Notes: generated by a model not told the origin, from the letters alone. Positions 35,066 to 44,703 are shown, counted from the first letter of the stretch. The stretch is 49,360 bases of DNA from Bacteroidales bacterium (GCA_013141455.1 JABFQW010000007.1:1-49360), one strand, 5' to 3'. Numbers and translations are program-made.

Positions 35066-36553
35066 ATGAAAAGACAAATTAATCTATTCTTCCTTATACT
35101 TTTAAGTTGTACTACATTCGGACAAGTTGATAAAACTTCCGGATTATATAAAATAATTAAAGAAAAAGATAGTCTGCTTTTTAATCTTGGCTTCAATAAC
35201 TGCGATATCGAACAATTTGAAAATATAGTAAGTGAAAACTTTGAATTCTATCACGACCAGGCAGGAATTATAAATTCAAAAACAGCGTTTATTTCGGGAA
35301 TTAAAAACGGACTTTGCAAATTAACCTATAAGCCAAAAAGAGTTTTACCCGAAGATGTTATGGAAGTTTATCCATTAGAGAAAAATGGTGTGCTGTATGG
35401 TGCAATTCAAACAGGAGTGCATAATTTTTATGCTGTTGAAGATAATAAAGCTGAATATCTCACAAGCGTTGCAAAATTTACTCACGTCTGGATTTTAGAA
35501 AATGGGGATTTCAAATTAACAAAAGGATTAAGCTACGACCATAAAGATTTTGAAAAACCATTTGATGAAGAACTTTTGTTTGCCGATAAAATCGAAACGG
35601 AAAGATGGCTAAAACAAAAACATATTCCTGCATTGGGTATTGGTTTTATTAAAGATGGTAAAATCGAACAAATAAGCGTATTTGGTGAGTTGCAGACAAA
35701 CAAAGCTGCACCAATAAATACAATATGGAATGTGGCATCAATGACAAAGCCAATTACCGGCATTGTTGCTTTAAAATTAATAAATGCCGGGAAATGGGAT
35801 TTAGACGAACCAATTTACAACTATTATACCGACCCTGATATTGCAACCGACCCAAGATCAAAATTAGTAACCACAAGAATGATCCTGAGCCATCAAACAG
35901 GTTTTCCGAATTGGAGAGGAAACAATAAAGACGGAAAATTATCCTTTGAATTTGATCCGGGAACAAAATATCAATATTCGGGCGAAGGTTATGAGTACTT
36001 ACGAAAAGCATTAGAAAATAAGTTTAAAAAATCATTGGAACAGTTAGCAAGTGAATTGATTTTTAAACCTCTAAAAATGAAGGATACAAAATTTATTTGG
36101 GATGACAAAACGGATTCAACACGTTTTGCCAAATGGCATAATGAAAAAGGAGAACTTTATGAAACACAGAAAAATACAACTGCCAATGCAGCTGACAATT
36201 TGCTGACAACAGTTGAAGATTATTCAGGGTTTTTGGTTCATATCTTGAATGGTGCCGGCTTATCTGACAAATTATATAAAGAAATGATAACGAATCAAGT
36301 CAGGATAAACGACTACAAACATTGGGGTTTAGGTTGGTGGGTTGACGAAAATATAAATGAAAATAAAGATTTTGCGCTTGTTCACGGAGGCGATGATATT
36401 GGTGTTCATACCATTGCGTTTATTGTCCCTAACACAAAAAAAGCATTATTAATTTTCACAAATTGTGATAACGGAACAGATGCTTTTGCAGAAGTACTCG
36501 TGAAATTTTTAGGAAAAGACGGGGAAGGAATTTTGAATATAGAAATGAAATAA
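35066..36553 (+). CDS. Serine hydrolase (class C beta-lactamase fold) with N-terminal NTF2-like domain
   Basis: A 495-residue exported protein with signal peptide/lipobox-like start (FFLILLSCTTFGQ). Residues about 25-160 are an NTF2/SnoaL-like (DUF4440) domain; residues about 175-490 are a beta-lactamase/penicillin-binding fold with the nucleophile motif SMTK (Ser225, Lys228), Tyr304-Ser-Gly and VHGGDD in the place of KTG. Such proteins are esterases, D-amino peptidases or lactonases; resistance is not implied. The fusion of the two domains is typical of Bacteroidetes. Confidence 0.9.
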   Translation: MKRQINLFFLILLSCTTFGQVDKTSGLYKIIKEKDSLLFNLGFNNCDIEQFENIVSENFEFYHDQAGIINSKTAFISGIKNGLCKLTYKPKRVLPEDVMEVYPLEKNGVLYGAIQTGVHNFYAVEDNKAEYLTSVAKFTHVWILENGDFKLTKGLSYDHKDFEKPFDEELLFADKIETERWLKQKHIPALGIGFIKDGKIEQISVFGELQTNKAAPINTIWNVASMTKPITGIVALKLINAGKWDLDEPIYNYYTDPDIATDPRSKLVTTRMILSHQTGFPNWRGNNKDGKLSFEFDPGTKYQYSGEGYEYLRKALENKFKKSLEQLASELIFKPLKMKDTKFIWDDKTDSTRFAKWHNEKGELYETQKNTTANAADNLLTTVEDYSGFLVHILNGAGLSDKLYKEMITNQVRINDYKHWGLGWWVDENINENKDFALVHGGDDIGVHTIAFIVPNTKKALLIFTNCDNGTDAFAEVLVKFLGKDGEGILNIEMK

Positions 36554-36596
36554 TAACAGATACTGCTAACAGCGGTCATTCAATGGAGCATCGTAT

Positions 36597-37544
36597 ATGA
36601 TTGAAACTATTGTTAAAATAAGATTTAAACAAATCTATCGTGCATTGATTGGTTTGGGATTGATCCGAATAATCTTTCTTATCGGATTATTTGGATTTAT
36701 CGTATTCGTATTGTTCATCGAGACATCAAAGTATCCGGACTCTTATTATGTTACTGGTTTAACTGCGCTTATTATATTGATGGTACATGCAAAACGGCAG
36801 GACAAATTATTCTTAAAAACTAATTTCGACAATTATAAGCGTATTTGCTTCGTTGAATATTTGATAAGTGTATCAATCCTAATAACTTTTCTGATTTTTC
36901 ATTTTCAATGGATTCCTTTACTTCTTTTATTATCAGCATTATATCTGATAATTCAATTAGATTTAAAGATAAAAAAGCGTAACCTGAACACAAAGTTGCA
37001 ACAATTCATTCCATCGGAATGCTTTGAATGGAAAGGCGGAGTAAGACAAACACTATTTATTCTTGTTACGCTTTGGATTATTGGTTTCTGTACAGCGTTC
37101 TTTATCGGAAGTGTTCCAATTGTATTGTTTATTCTTGGAATAATTCCTTTCAGTTTTTACGAGAAAGGAGAACCATATCAAATGATTCTTGCTTACGAAA
37201 TGGGAACTACCCAATTTTTGTTTCATAAAATCAGAATGCAGCTTTTATTGTTCTCGGTTCTTACTATGCCATTAATCGCAGCATTTCTGGTTTTCCATTT
37301 CGAAAGATGGTACATCCCGATCGCGGAATATTTCATTTTTATCTCACTATACATCTATTTAATACTAACCAAGTATGCTTTTTATGAACCAAACAGCAAA
37401 TCCACTTCAGCCCAGATCTTTGGTACAATTGGCGTATTCAGTGGAATTATTCCAGTATTTTTACCTGTGGTTTGGTTATTATCCATCCGATTCTTTTTCA
37501 AATCAAAAGAGAATCTAAACATCTACCTGAATGATTACAATTAA
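36597..37544 (+). CDS. Polytopic membrane protein, probable ABC transporter permease
   Basis: A 315-residue protein with about seven hydrophobic segments (IIFLIGLFGFIVFVLFI, FIIGSVPIVLFILGII, WYIPIAEYFIFISLYIYLIL and others). No family signature is recognised. Its last 14 nt overlap the ABC ATPase gene, and the pair fits a small ABC exporter. The 43-nt gap from the serine hydrolase contains CTGCTAACAGCGG, which resembles the start of another attC-type site. Confidence 0.8.
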   Translation: MIETIVKIRFKQIYRALIGLGLIRIIFLIGLFGFIVFVLFIETSKYPDSYYVTGLTALIILMVHAKRQDKLFLKTNFDNYKRICFVEYLISVSILITFLIFHFQWIPLLLLLSALYLIIQLDLKIKKRNLNTKLQQFIPSECFEWKGGVRQTLFILVTLWIIGFCTAFFIGSVPIVLFILGIIPFSFYEKGEPYQMILAYEMGTTQFLFHKIRMQLLLFSVLTMPLIAAFLVFHFERWYIPIAEYFIFISLYIYLILTKYAFYEPNSKSTSAQIFGTIGVFSGIIPVFLPVVWLLSIRFFFKSKENLNIYLNDYN

Positions 37545-38217
37545 AGATATAAATTTCTCTTACGACAGGAATTCAAAAGTCCTTGATTCACTTTGCCTTT
37601 CCTTGTCAGAAAACAAAATTCACGGTATTGTTGGACTAAATGGTGCAGGAAAAACTACCCTGTTAAATGCACTGTACGGTTTAGTAAGGATTGATTCCGG
37701 AATAATAAGTCGTGAAGGCAAAAACCTTACAAAGAAAGATATGTCATTTTTAGTGACAGAGAGTTTCTTCTTTTCGAATATCACAGGCAGAGAATATCTC
37801 AGCTTATTTAAAAACCATAAGTTTGATTCAGATAAATGGAATGGATTGTTTTCACTGCCACTTGACCAAATAATAGACGGATACTCAACAGGGATGAAGA
37901 AGAAATTGGCATTACTTGGCATATTAAAACAGGATAAACCAATCATGATATTGGACGAACCATTTAATGGTTTAGACATTGAAACGTGCAGGATTATTCG
38001 TTCGGTACTATTACGGTTGAAGGAAAAAGGGAAAACGATACTAATAACCTCACATATCATTGAGACGTTGACAAACTTATGCGATTACATCCATTATCTT
38101 GAAAAAGGGACAATCAACTATTCGAAAGAGAAGCATGATTTTGCCGAATTTGAGAGAGAATTATTTGAATCAATAGAGAATAAAAACGTTGAATTAATTA
38201 CTGAATTGATTGAATAA
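37531..38217 (+). CDS. ABC transporter ATP-binding protein
   Basis: A 228-residue nucleotide-binding subunit: Walker A GLNGAGKTT (about 35-43), signature YSTGMKKKLALLG (in place of LSGGQ), Walker B IMILDEPFNGLD and switch His in LITSHI. It pairs with the overlapping membrane protein. The short length and the absence of a substrate-binding protein suggest an exporter or a regulatory ABC of the CcmA/NatA class. Substrate unknown. Confidence 0.92.
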   Translation: MITIKDINFSYDRNSKVLDSLCLSLSENKIHGIVGLNGAGKTTLLNALYGLVRIDSGIISREGKNLTKKDMSFLVTESFFFSNITGREYLSLFKNHKFDSDKWNGLFSLPLDQIIDGYSTGMKKKLALLGILKQDKPIMILDEPFNGLDIETCRIIRSVLLRLKEKGKTILITSHIIETLTNLCDYIHYLEKGTINYSKEKHDFAEFERELFESIENKNVELITELIE

Positions 38218-38471
38218 AGCACTACACGCTATCATCATCCACCATCAAACGCGGTCCCGCATGTGCGGGATGGTTTTCGGAGTGCATCTTACCGCCCGGT
38301 CCCGATGTAAAATCGGGATTGATGCCGCAGATGCGGGACCAGCAACAAAGCGAAGCGATCTCATGAGGCGCAGCCGAATAATCCGCCCCTGTTTGTAGTT
38401 TTCTACGTTGGCAACAAGCAAAAAAAAAATAAGACAAATAAATTGGTAATCTTAAATAAACGAATCAAACA
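38218..38471 (+). repeat. attC-like structured repeat, copy 3, with flanks
   Basis: The core is 38247-38416. It shares the 30-nt block 38251-38280 with copy 1, has TCCCGAT-GTAAA-ATCGGGA (38300-38318), and carries a longer insertion (38321-38381) with GCCGCAGATGCGG-type stems. It ends TTTTCTACGTTGGCAACAA, matching the copy 1 end CCTACGTTATGCACAA apart from two core bases. The left end is eroded. Confidence 0.65.
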
Positions 38472-38990
38472 ATGAAACGACTGATATTATTCTTGACTTT
38501 TACACTTTTGACTTACTTTGTTTTTAGTCAGAAAAAAGAAACAAACGACAAAAAAGAGATTAAACAAATAGTAAATTCCTTCATGGGTTGTTTGATCGAA
38601 AAAGACAGTGTGAAATTTTATTCTCTATTTCATAATGAACCAGTAGTTTGGGTTGGTGTTTTTAAAGAAAAATCACAACAGGATAGACTAAAAAAGGACA
38701 GTACTAAAAAAGAATATTTTGGGAGTACATATCAAAAATTCTACCGCAGTATTTCTAACATTGGAGCAAACGAAGAGAAATTTTACAACATAGACATTAA
38801 CGAAGACGGAATTATTGCTTCGGTAACTTTTGATTATAGCTTTTGGGATAATAAGAAAAAGATAAATTGGGGTAAGGAAAGCTGGGGTCTTGTCAAAATC
38901 AATGGAAAATGGAAGATAACAAGTGTAATTTTTTCACTCGAATTTGAGATGGTTAATCCGGAGCCTAAAAAGAAAAATAAACCGAATTGA
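38472..38990 (+). CDS. Small exported NTF2/SnoaL-like protein
   Basis: A 172-residue protein with signal peptide (LILFLTFTLLTYFVFSQ). The body (KEIKQIVNSFMGCLIEKDSVKFYSLFHNE ... GKESWGLVKINGKWKITSVIFS) has the helix-then-sheet pattern of NTF2-like/DUF4440 proteins, which may bind small ligands or be non-enzymatic partners. It has no tight neighbours and is preceded by the repeat, as a single-gene cassette would be. Confidence 0.75.
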   Translation: MKRLILFLTFTLLTYFVFSQKKETNDKKEIKQIVNSFMGCLIEKDSVKFYSLFHNEPVVWVGVFKEKSQQDRLKKDSTKKEYFGSTYQKFYRSISNIGANEEKFYNIDINEDGIIASVTFDYSFWDNKKKINWGKESWGLVKINGKWKITSVIFSLEFEMVNPEPKKKNKPN

Positions 38991-39236
38991 TGGGCACGAA
39001 CGCCAGTTTCTAACATATGCCTATGTGTATTTGACTTATTCATATCAATTAGAAGGTTTATTACCCGCATTAATCTTTGTAATAGTGCGGCAGTAAATGG
39101 TCGGTTGGTTTATTGAAAGATTCGGGGAAGGTGCTTTTGAATTTATAAATTGGTATAATGGCAGAGCTTGCAGCTTATATTTTACATATAAGTTTTGTTA
39201 TTTTTGCTTCTATTATGAGGGTATTAAAACTTACTT
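38991..39236. other. Intergenic region upstream of the AraC-type regulator
   Basis: Non-coding. CAGTTTCTAAC at about 39009-39019 may be the remnant of an attC-type core. TATTTTTG at 39199-39206 matches the Bacteroidetes -7 box and could start the AraC transcript, though no -33 partner is clear. Confidence 0.45.
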
Positions 39237-40370
39237 ATGTCTATTTCAAATACTGAATTCATTGCATTAATTCTCAATATTATTACTTATGCCGGCATTG
39301 TTCAGGGCTTTTCTTCTGCTTTTGTACTAACACACACAAAACTACGGAACCCGGCTAACCAATTCCTTGCAATTTTGATGGTGGTATTAAGTATCAGTAT
39401 CCTGCATTCTTCGTTTATTATACCCTACTTTCATCAATTTCACCATACCAATTTCCAAATTAAAGAACCTTTTATCTTACTTATAATTCCTTTCGTTTGG
39501 CTTTATGTTAAAAAACTGAATGAGCCACAATTCCGGTTTAGTAAAAAACACCTGTTACATTTTGTCCCTTTTGTTATGGTAATGATAGTAAGCATTGTCT
39601 TTTTAAAGCATAATAAAGCAGTTGCCTCCGATACCCAGTACAATACACACACATTAACCCTGAATATTCTGATGTATATTGTTGCTCTGGGCCAGTATAT
39701 ATTTTACCTTATTTATATCCTGCAGATTATTCGCTCATTTAAAGCCAAAGCTTTAAACGAACTATCGAATACCGAAAATATTGACCCAACCTGGTTACGA
39801 ATATTTCTTTTTACTTTTTTAATCATATTCGTATTGTTAATTGCAATGATGATCATAGCCATTCACAGGCTTGAAGCAGGGTATTTCAATCGGGTGGTTT
39901 CGTTTATTTTTGCTCTGGCTATTTACATTTTAGGTTATAAAGGCCTGTTTCAACAAACCATATTACCTCAAAAGCAGGAAATTTTGCCATACGGTTCCGA
40001 AAAGACAGAAAAGGAAACAATTGAAAATAGGTTTGATGAGCAATTGCTAAAAAAGCTTCTTGATTTTATGACCAATCATAAACCCTATCACGAACCTGAA
40101 CTCACACTCACTTCACTTGCTGCACAGATTGATATTGGGCGAAATCAATTGTCGGAACTTATCAATACTGGTACGGGGGGTAATTTTTACGACTTTGTAA
40201 ACAAATACCGTGTGGAGGAAGTAAAGCAACTTATGGATAACCTGAAATATAAAGACTATACAATACTTGCCATTGCTTTTGAAGCTGGCTTCCCTTCCAA
40301 ATCAACTTTCAACAGTATCTTTAAAAAATTTACAGGTCTGACTCCGTCCGGGTACCGAAACAGCCTTTAG
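39237..40370 (+). CDS. AraC-family regulator with membrane-embedded N-terminus
   Basis: A 377-residue protein. About seven hydrophobic helices fill residues 10-240, and an AraC double helix-turn-helix occupies about 275-377 (LTLTSLAAQIDIGRNQLSELINTG, FVNKYRVEEVKQLM, TILAIAFEAGFPSKSTFNSIFKKFTGLTPSGYR). This build is common in Bacteroidetes and may sense a membrane or periplasmic signal. The next gene, a TonB-dependent receptor, follows by 115 nt on the same strand and is the likely target. Confidence 0.93.
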   Translation: MSISNTEFIALILNIITYAGIVQGFSSAFVLTHTKLRNPANQFLAILMVVLSISILHSSFIIPYFHQFHHTNFQIKEPFILLIIPFVWLYVKKLNEPQFRFSKKHLLHFVPFVMVMIVSIVFLKHNKAVASDTQYNTHTLTLNILMYIVALGQYIFYLIYILQIIRSFKAKALNELSNTENIDPTWLRIFLFTFLIIFVLLIAMMIIAIHRLEAGYFNRVVSFIFALAIYILGYKGLFQQTILPQKQEILPYGSEKTEKETIENRFDEQLLKKLLDFMTNHKPYHEPELTLTSLAAQIDIGRNQLSELINTGTGGNFYDFVNKYRVEEVKQLMDNLKYKDYTILAIAFEAGFPSKSTFNSIFKKFTGLTPSGYRNSL

Positions 40371-40485
40371 TGAACCTTTGATAATCATCTTATAAAAAAA
40401 CTTATTGTCCGAACGGATACCTTCGGACGACCGACCTATGTTTTCGCAATACGTTTGCCTCATCAAATCAAAAAAAAATAAAACG

Positions 40486-42807
40486 ATGAAGCATGTATTT
40501 TTTTCAATAATGATTTTACTGTCCATTTCCACTTTCGGGCAAAGCGTTACGCTAAGTGGGTATGTTACTGACCCGACCAATGGCGAGAGCCTGATAGGAG
40601 TTAATGTTATGGTTGATGGCACTAATAAAGGTGTTGTCACTAATAATTATGGATTTTATTCGCTTAGTTTGCCTTCAGGAAATTATCGGATAATAGTATC
40701 GTATATAGGCTATGAATCGCTCGATACCACATTGAACCTGAAAGCAAATATCACGCTTAATGTTTCCTTGCATGAGAAATCACAGAATCTAGCCGAAGTA
40801 GTTATTACAGTTGATAACGACCGTGAGAAAGTGCAGAAAACCGGAATGGGTTTCGAAACCATTACCATGAAAAGCATTTCGAGCCTACCCGTGGTCTTTG
40901 GCGAAAGCGATGTATTAAAGGTAATACAACTTATGCCAGGGGTTCAACCTGCCAGTGAAGGAAGTTCCGGCTTTAATGTGCGTGGAGGCAACTACGACCA
41001 GAACCTCCTGTTGCTCGATGAAGCGGTCGTGTATAATCCAGGTCACATTTTCAGCTTTGTATCCGTTTTTAACGATGATGCCATTAATTCCATGACCCTT
41101 TACAAAGGCACAATGCCAGCCGAATACGGTGGCAGGGCATCGTCAGTCCTGGATATTTCAATGAAAGAAGGGAATAACAAAAAATTCAGCGGAAAAGGCT
41201 CTGTAGGAATCATTTCATCAAAACTAACGCTGGAAGGCCCGATAATTAAAGATAAATATTCTTTTCTGGTCTCAGCCCGCCGCTCCACCATCGACCTTAT
41301 TGCTAAACCCATGATGAATATGCACGGTGGCTCAATGAAAAACGACAATTACTATTTCTACGACCTGAATGCGAAAATCAATTTTAAGTTCTCCAACAAA
41401 GACCGTTTGTTTTTCAGCAATTATTTTGGCCGCGATGTATTTGTGTTTGGTACAGATGACAACCGCTTTAAATTCGATATTCCCTGGGGAAACCTGACTT
41501 CGACACTGCGATGGAACCATCTCTTTTCGAATAAGCTTTTTATGAACGCTTCATTTATCCACAACGGCTTTTTCCGGGATATGACCACCACGCAGGACGG
41601 TTTTGCGGAAACAAAGAATTCCGAAATTTCCGACCAATCAATCAAGGCCGATTTAACCTGGTACACTTCATTTAACCACCGGATCAAAACCGGGGGACAA
41701 GTAATAAACCACCTGTTTACAACAGACAATGACAATACCGTAGAGAAACGCCGTGGTGCAGAGTTAAGTGCATTTATCCTCGATGAATTCGATTTGGGCA
41801 GCTACTGGCGTTTTAACATTGGCGCACGTTTTAACCAATTCAATTTTATGGGTAAATACGATGAATATAGCTATAATGAAAACAAAGAACCTGTGCAGCT
41901 CATAAAGAGTTATGATGACTTTGAAACCGTTAAAACTTATAGAAATGTTGAGCCTCGGGTAAGTGTTCGATATATGATTAACGAAAAATCATCTATTAAA
42001 ATGGCTTACACACAAAACAGTCAGTTTGTTCACTTAATATCCAACTCTGGTTCGGCTATGCCACTCGATTTTTGGGTTCCGAGTTCCCAATTGGTGAAGC
42101 CGCAGTTATCGAACCAGTTTTCAATTGGTTATTCCTTGAACTTCTTCAAAGACATGCTGTTATTTACTGCCGAAGCGTATGGCAAAAGCATGGAAAACCT
42201 GATTGAGTTTAGCGACGACTTTGTGCCTTCCTACACCTATAATTCAGAACTCGACTACGTGTTTGGCGAAGGCACATCGCACGGTTTTGAGCTGATGTTA
42301 AAGAAAAACACTGGTAAACTGCAAGGCTGGATTGGTTACACCTATTCTAACACCAACCGTAAATTTAACGATTTGAACGAAGGGAGAGAGTTTCCGGCCA
42401 ACACCGATATTCGGAACGACATTTCCGTCGTAGCTACCTATGCCTTGAACGAACATTGGACATTTGGCGCAGATTTCGTATATAAATCGGGTAAACCCTT
42501 TACTATTCCAACCTCCAGATATTATATGGACGGCGAGTTGGTTGACCAATATTCCACCCGGAACAATGTTCGCTTACCAGCATACAACCGTCTTGATATT
42601 TCGGCCACATACAAACCAACTTCTAAACACACAAGGATCAGCAGCGAATGGGTATTTGCCATTTACAATGTATATAACCGCATGAACCCAACTTTTGTGT
42701 ATTTCGATAATCAAGGCACAACCAGCGAAAACAATTTTGTTACCAAGACCAAATCAGTTACGCTGTTACCTTTTATGCCGTCGGTTTCTTACAAGTTTAA
42801 TTTTTAA
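40486..42807 (+). CDS. TonB-dependent outer-membrane receptor
   Basis: The receptor has 773 residues from the ATG at 40486, where the signal peptide (KHVFFSIMILLSISTFGQ) starts; the longer frame is rejected. It starts with a carboxypeptidase-regulatory-like domain (VTLSGYVTDPTNGESLIGVNVMVDG), followed by the plug (VLKVIQLMPGVQPASEGSSGFNVRGGNYDQNLLLLDEA) and a 22-strand barrel ending in an aromatic residue (SVSYKFNF). It imports a siderophore, metal complex or other ligand using TonB energy. The paired DUF4249 lipoprotein follows 11 nt later. Confidence 0.95.
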   Translation: MKHVFFSIMILLSISTFGQSVTLSGYVTDPTNGESLIGVNVMVDGTNKGVVTNNYGFYSLSLPSGNYRIIVSYIGYESLDTTLNLKANITLNVSLHEKSQNLAEVVITVDNDREKVQKTGMGFETITMKSISSLPVVFGESDVLKVIQLMPGVQPASEGSSGFNVRGGNYDQNLLLLDEAVVYNPGHIFSFVSVFNDDAINSMTLYKGTMPAEYGGRASSVLDISMKEGNNKKFSGKGSVGIISSKLTLEGPIIKDKYSFLVSARRSTIDLIAKPMMNMHGGSMKNDNYYFYDLNAKINFKFSNKDRLFFSNYFGRDVFVFGTDDNRFKFDIPWGNLTSTLRWNHLFSNKLFMNASFIHNGFFRDMTTTQDGFAETKNSEISDQSIKADLTWYTSFNHRIKTGGQVINHLFTTDNDNTVEKRRGAELSAFILDEFDLGSYWRFNIGARFNQFNFMGKYDEYSYNENKEPVQLIKSYDDFETVKTYRNVEPRVSVRYMINEKSSIKMAYTQNSQFVHLISNSGSAMPLDFWVPSSQLVKPQLSNQFSIGYSLNFFKDMLLFTAEAYGKSMENLIEFSDDFVPSYTYNSELDYVFGEGTSHGFELMLKKNTGKLQGWIGYTYSNTNRKFNDLNEGREFPANTDIRNDISVVATYALNEHWTFGADFVYKSGKPFTIPTSRYYMDGELVDQYSTRNNVRLPAYNRLDISATYKPTSKHTRISSEWVFAIYNVYNRMNPTFVYFDNQGTTSENNFVTKTKSVTLLPFMPSVSYKFNF

Positions 42808-42818
42808 AATAACAAATC

Positions 42819-43685
42819 ATGAAAAATATATTATTAGCAGCATTAGCAACATTATTCATTCTTTGCTCATGCGAAAAGGAAATTGATTTAAACATGCCAG
42901 CCTTTACTCCTTCAGTAGTGGTGGAAGGCTTTATCGTGAACGATATGGCTCCGATAGTCATCCTAACCAACAATGTTGAATTTGTGGCACTGGCAGGGAA
43001 AGACCTTTACGAGCAGAGTTTCATCCACAATGCGGTTATTACTATTGATGTGCCGGGAAGCACTACTGACACCTTAGCCGAGATTACTCAAACTAATGAG
43101 ACCACAGGGTTAAAATCGTCATTTTACACTTCATCCAAAACACAAGGAGTAGTTGGTAAAAGCTATACGTTAAAAGTTGTAACCGGTGGGAAAACGTATT
43201 CATCAGTAGCCACAATTCCTGAGCCGGTTAGAATACAGGAAATTTGGTACGAAAACCATCCTGATGCTGCGAACGACAGTTTTAAAACGGTCTGGGTGAA
43301 AATAAGCGATCCTGAAGTTACAAATTACTACCGATACTCTTCGGAAGTAAATGGACAGCATGGTTTCCAGCCCGAAATATCGACCGTGAGCGATAAAGGA
43401 TTTAACGGAAAGGATTACCAAAAAGCTGTTGACAGTGGTCTGAAAAACGAAGAACAAGATATGCACGGCGGTGTATCCGGCTACTATGTAATTGGAGATA
43501 CCGTTACTGTAAAATGGGCAAATGCCGAAAAATCGTATTACGATGCCTGGGCAACCATTGATTTTAAACGTTCGCAAAACCAAAACCCATTTATGAACCC
43601 AACCCGAATTGTTGGCAATATAAAGGGATGCCTGGGCTATTGGAGCGGTTTAGGTGTTGATGTTAAAAGTATTGTATTGAAGTAA
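42819..43685 (+). CDS. DUF4249 outer-membrane lipoprotein
   Basis: A 288-residue lipoprotein (lipobox FILCSC, Cys about 19) matching the DUF4249 pattern: CEKEIDLNMPAFTPSVVVEGFIVNDMAPIVILTNN near the start and a beta-rich body. These proteins accompany TonB-dependent receptors, probably as surface-exposed partners that bind the ligand. It is coupled to the receptor upstream. Confidence 0.92.
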   Translation: MKNILLAALATLFILCSCEKEIDLNMPAFTPSVVVEGFIVNDMAPIVILTNNVEFVALAGKDLYEQSFIHNAVITIDVPGSTTDTLAEITQTNETTGLKSSFYTSSKTQGVVGKSYTLKVVTGGKTYSSVATIPEPVRIQEIWYENHPDAANDSFKTVWVKISDPEVTNYYRYSSEVNGQHGFQPEISTVSDKGFNGKDYQKAVDSGLKNEEQDMHGGVSGYYVIGDTVTVKWANAEKSYYDAWATIDFKRSQNQNPFMNPTRIVGNIKGCLGYWSGLGVDVKSIVLK

Positions 43686-43701
43686 CGCTGAAATTATAAA
43701 T

Positions 43702-44703
43702 ATGAACTCAAATCATTTAAATGTAAAAAAACAATCCTCGGTAAAAAATCACAGGCACACCTGGATTGTAACATCGATTGCGACGGTATTAGCAGTATTA
43801 ACAATAGTTTTATTGCCCCAAAACAAGGGTTATTCAATGCTGTTTATCGGCATCGCCGGAGGACATGTGGTTTTGGCTCTTATTGCTATATTTACCGGAT
43901 GGATTCTTGTCCCTCAGACATTGATTAATAAAATTTGGAAGAGAAAAACGATTGAAGGATTCGACTTTGGCTGGTCTCCAAAATGGATTTATGGATTCCT
44001 GATTGCTTCAATACTTGCTTTTTTATTTGCCGTACATGTTTATATTTCCCTGGCAGATTCACCTATAATTCAAATTATCGCATATAGTGTTTTGTTGCTG
44101 CTTGCTGTAAACTTTTTTATTGGTAATGTGATAATCCGAAATTCGGACCGTACCACCCAAATCACGCTTCCGATGGTGGACATTCTGGCAAATGGTGGTG
44201 ACACAATTCTTGATGCTGGTTGTGGTGCCGGCAGAACAACAATTGCTATTGCCCAGGCGTTGCCCAAAGTTAAAATCACAGCGTTCGATAAATTCGATGC
44301 TGACTATATTGAAGAAGGTGGAATAAATCTTCTAAAACGAAATTTAAAACTGGCTAATATCGAAAGCAAGGTTATCATTGAAACCGGCGATATACTAAAA
44401 ACACCGTTCAAAAACAACCAATTCGATGCCATGGTGAGTTCGTTTATGATTGACCATTTGCGAACCGGAAAGAAACAAGCCTTACAGGAATCCTTCCGAA
44501 TCTTGAAACCAGGAGGCCGGTTTTTGTTAATTATAATGGTGCGTGGTTATACGGCCTTTGGTGTTGCCAATTTCATGAGCTTATTTATTACATCACGAAA
44601 GACTTGGAAAAAGTGGATTGAACAAGCTGGGTTTAAAATGATTTCTGATGGAAAAATCAATGAAGGTGTTTACTTTTGTTTCGAAAAACCATTAAACAGA
44701 TAA
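43702..44703 (+). CDS. Membrane-anchored class I SAM methyltransferase
   Basis: A 333-residue protein with four membrane helices in the first 140 residues (TSIATVLAVLTIVLL, MLFIGIAGGHVVLALIAIFTGWILV, WIYGFLIASILAFLFAVHVYI, IIAYSVLLLLAVNFFIG) and a methyltransferase domain: TILDAGCGAGRTTIAIA (motif I), DKFD acidic loop, FDAMVSSFMIDHL and RILKPGGRFLLII. It lies 16 nt after the DUF4249 gene and ends 2 nt before the broken cation transporter. Substrate unknown; a membrane lipid, quinone or metal(loid) are possibilities. Confidence 0.9.
   Translation: MNSNHLNVKKQSSVKNHRHTWIVTSIATVLAVLTIVLLPQNKGYSMLFIGIAGGHVVLALIAIFTGWILVPQTLINKIWKRKTIEGFDFGWSPKWIYGFLIASILAFLFAVHVYISLADSPIIQIIAYSVLLLLAVNFFIGNVIIRNSDRTTQITLPMVDILANGGDTILDAGCGAGRTTIAIAQALPKVKITAFDKFDADYIEEGGINLLKRNLKLANIESKVIIETGDILKTPFKNNQFDAMVSSFMIDHLRTGKKQALQESFRILKPGGRFLLIIMVRGYTAFGVANFMSLFITSRKTWKKWIEQAGFKMISDGKINEGVYFCFEKPLNR

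Noticed and set aside
35066-36553. True antibiotic-resistance beta-lactamase
   Set aside because: The SMTK and YSG motifs are shared by esterases and peptidases of the fold, and the N-terminal NTF2 domain is not found in resistance enzymes.
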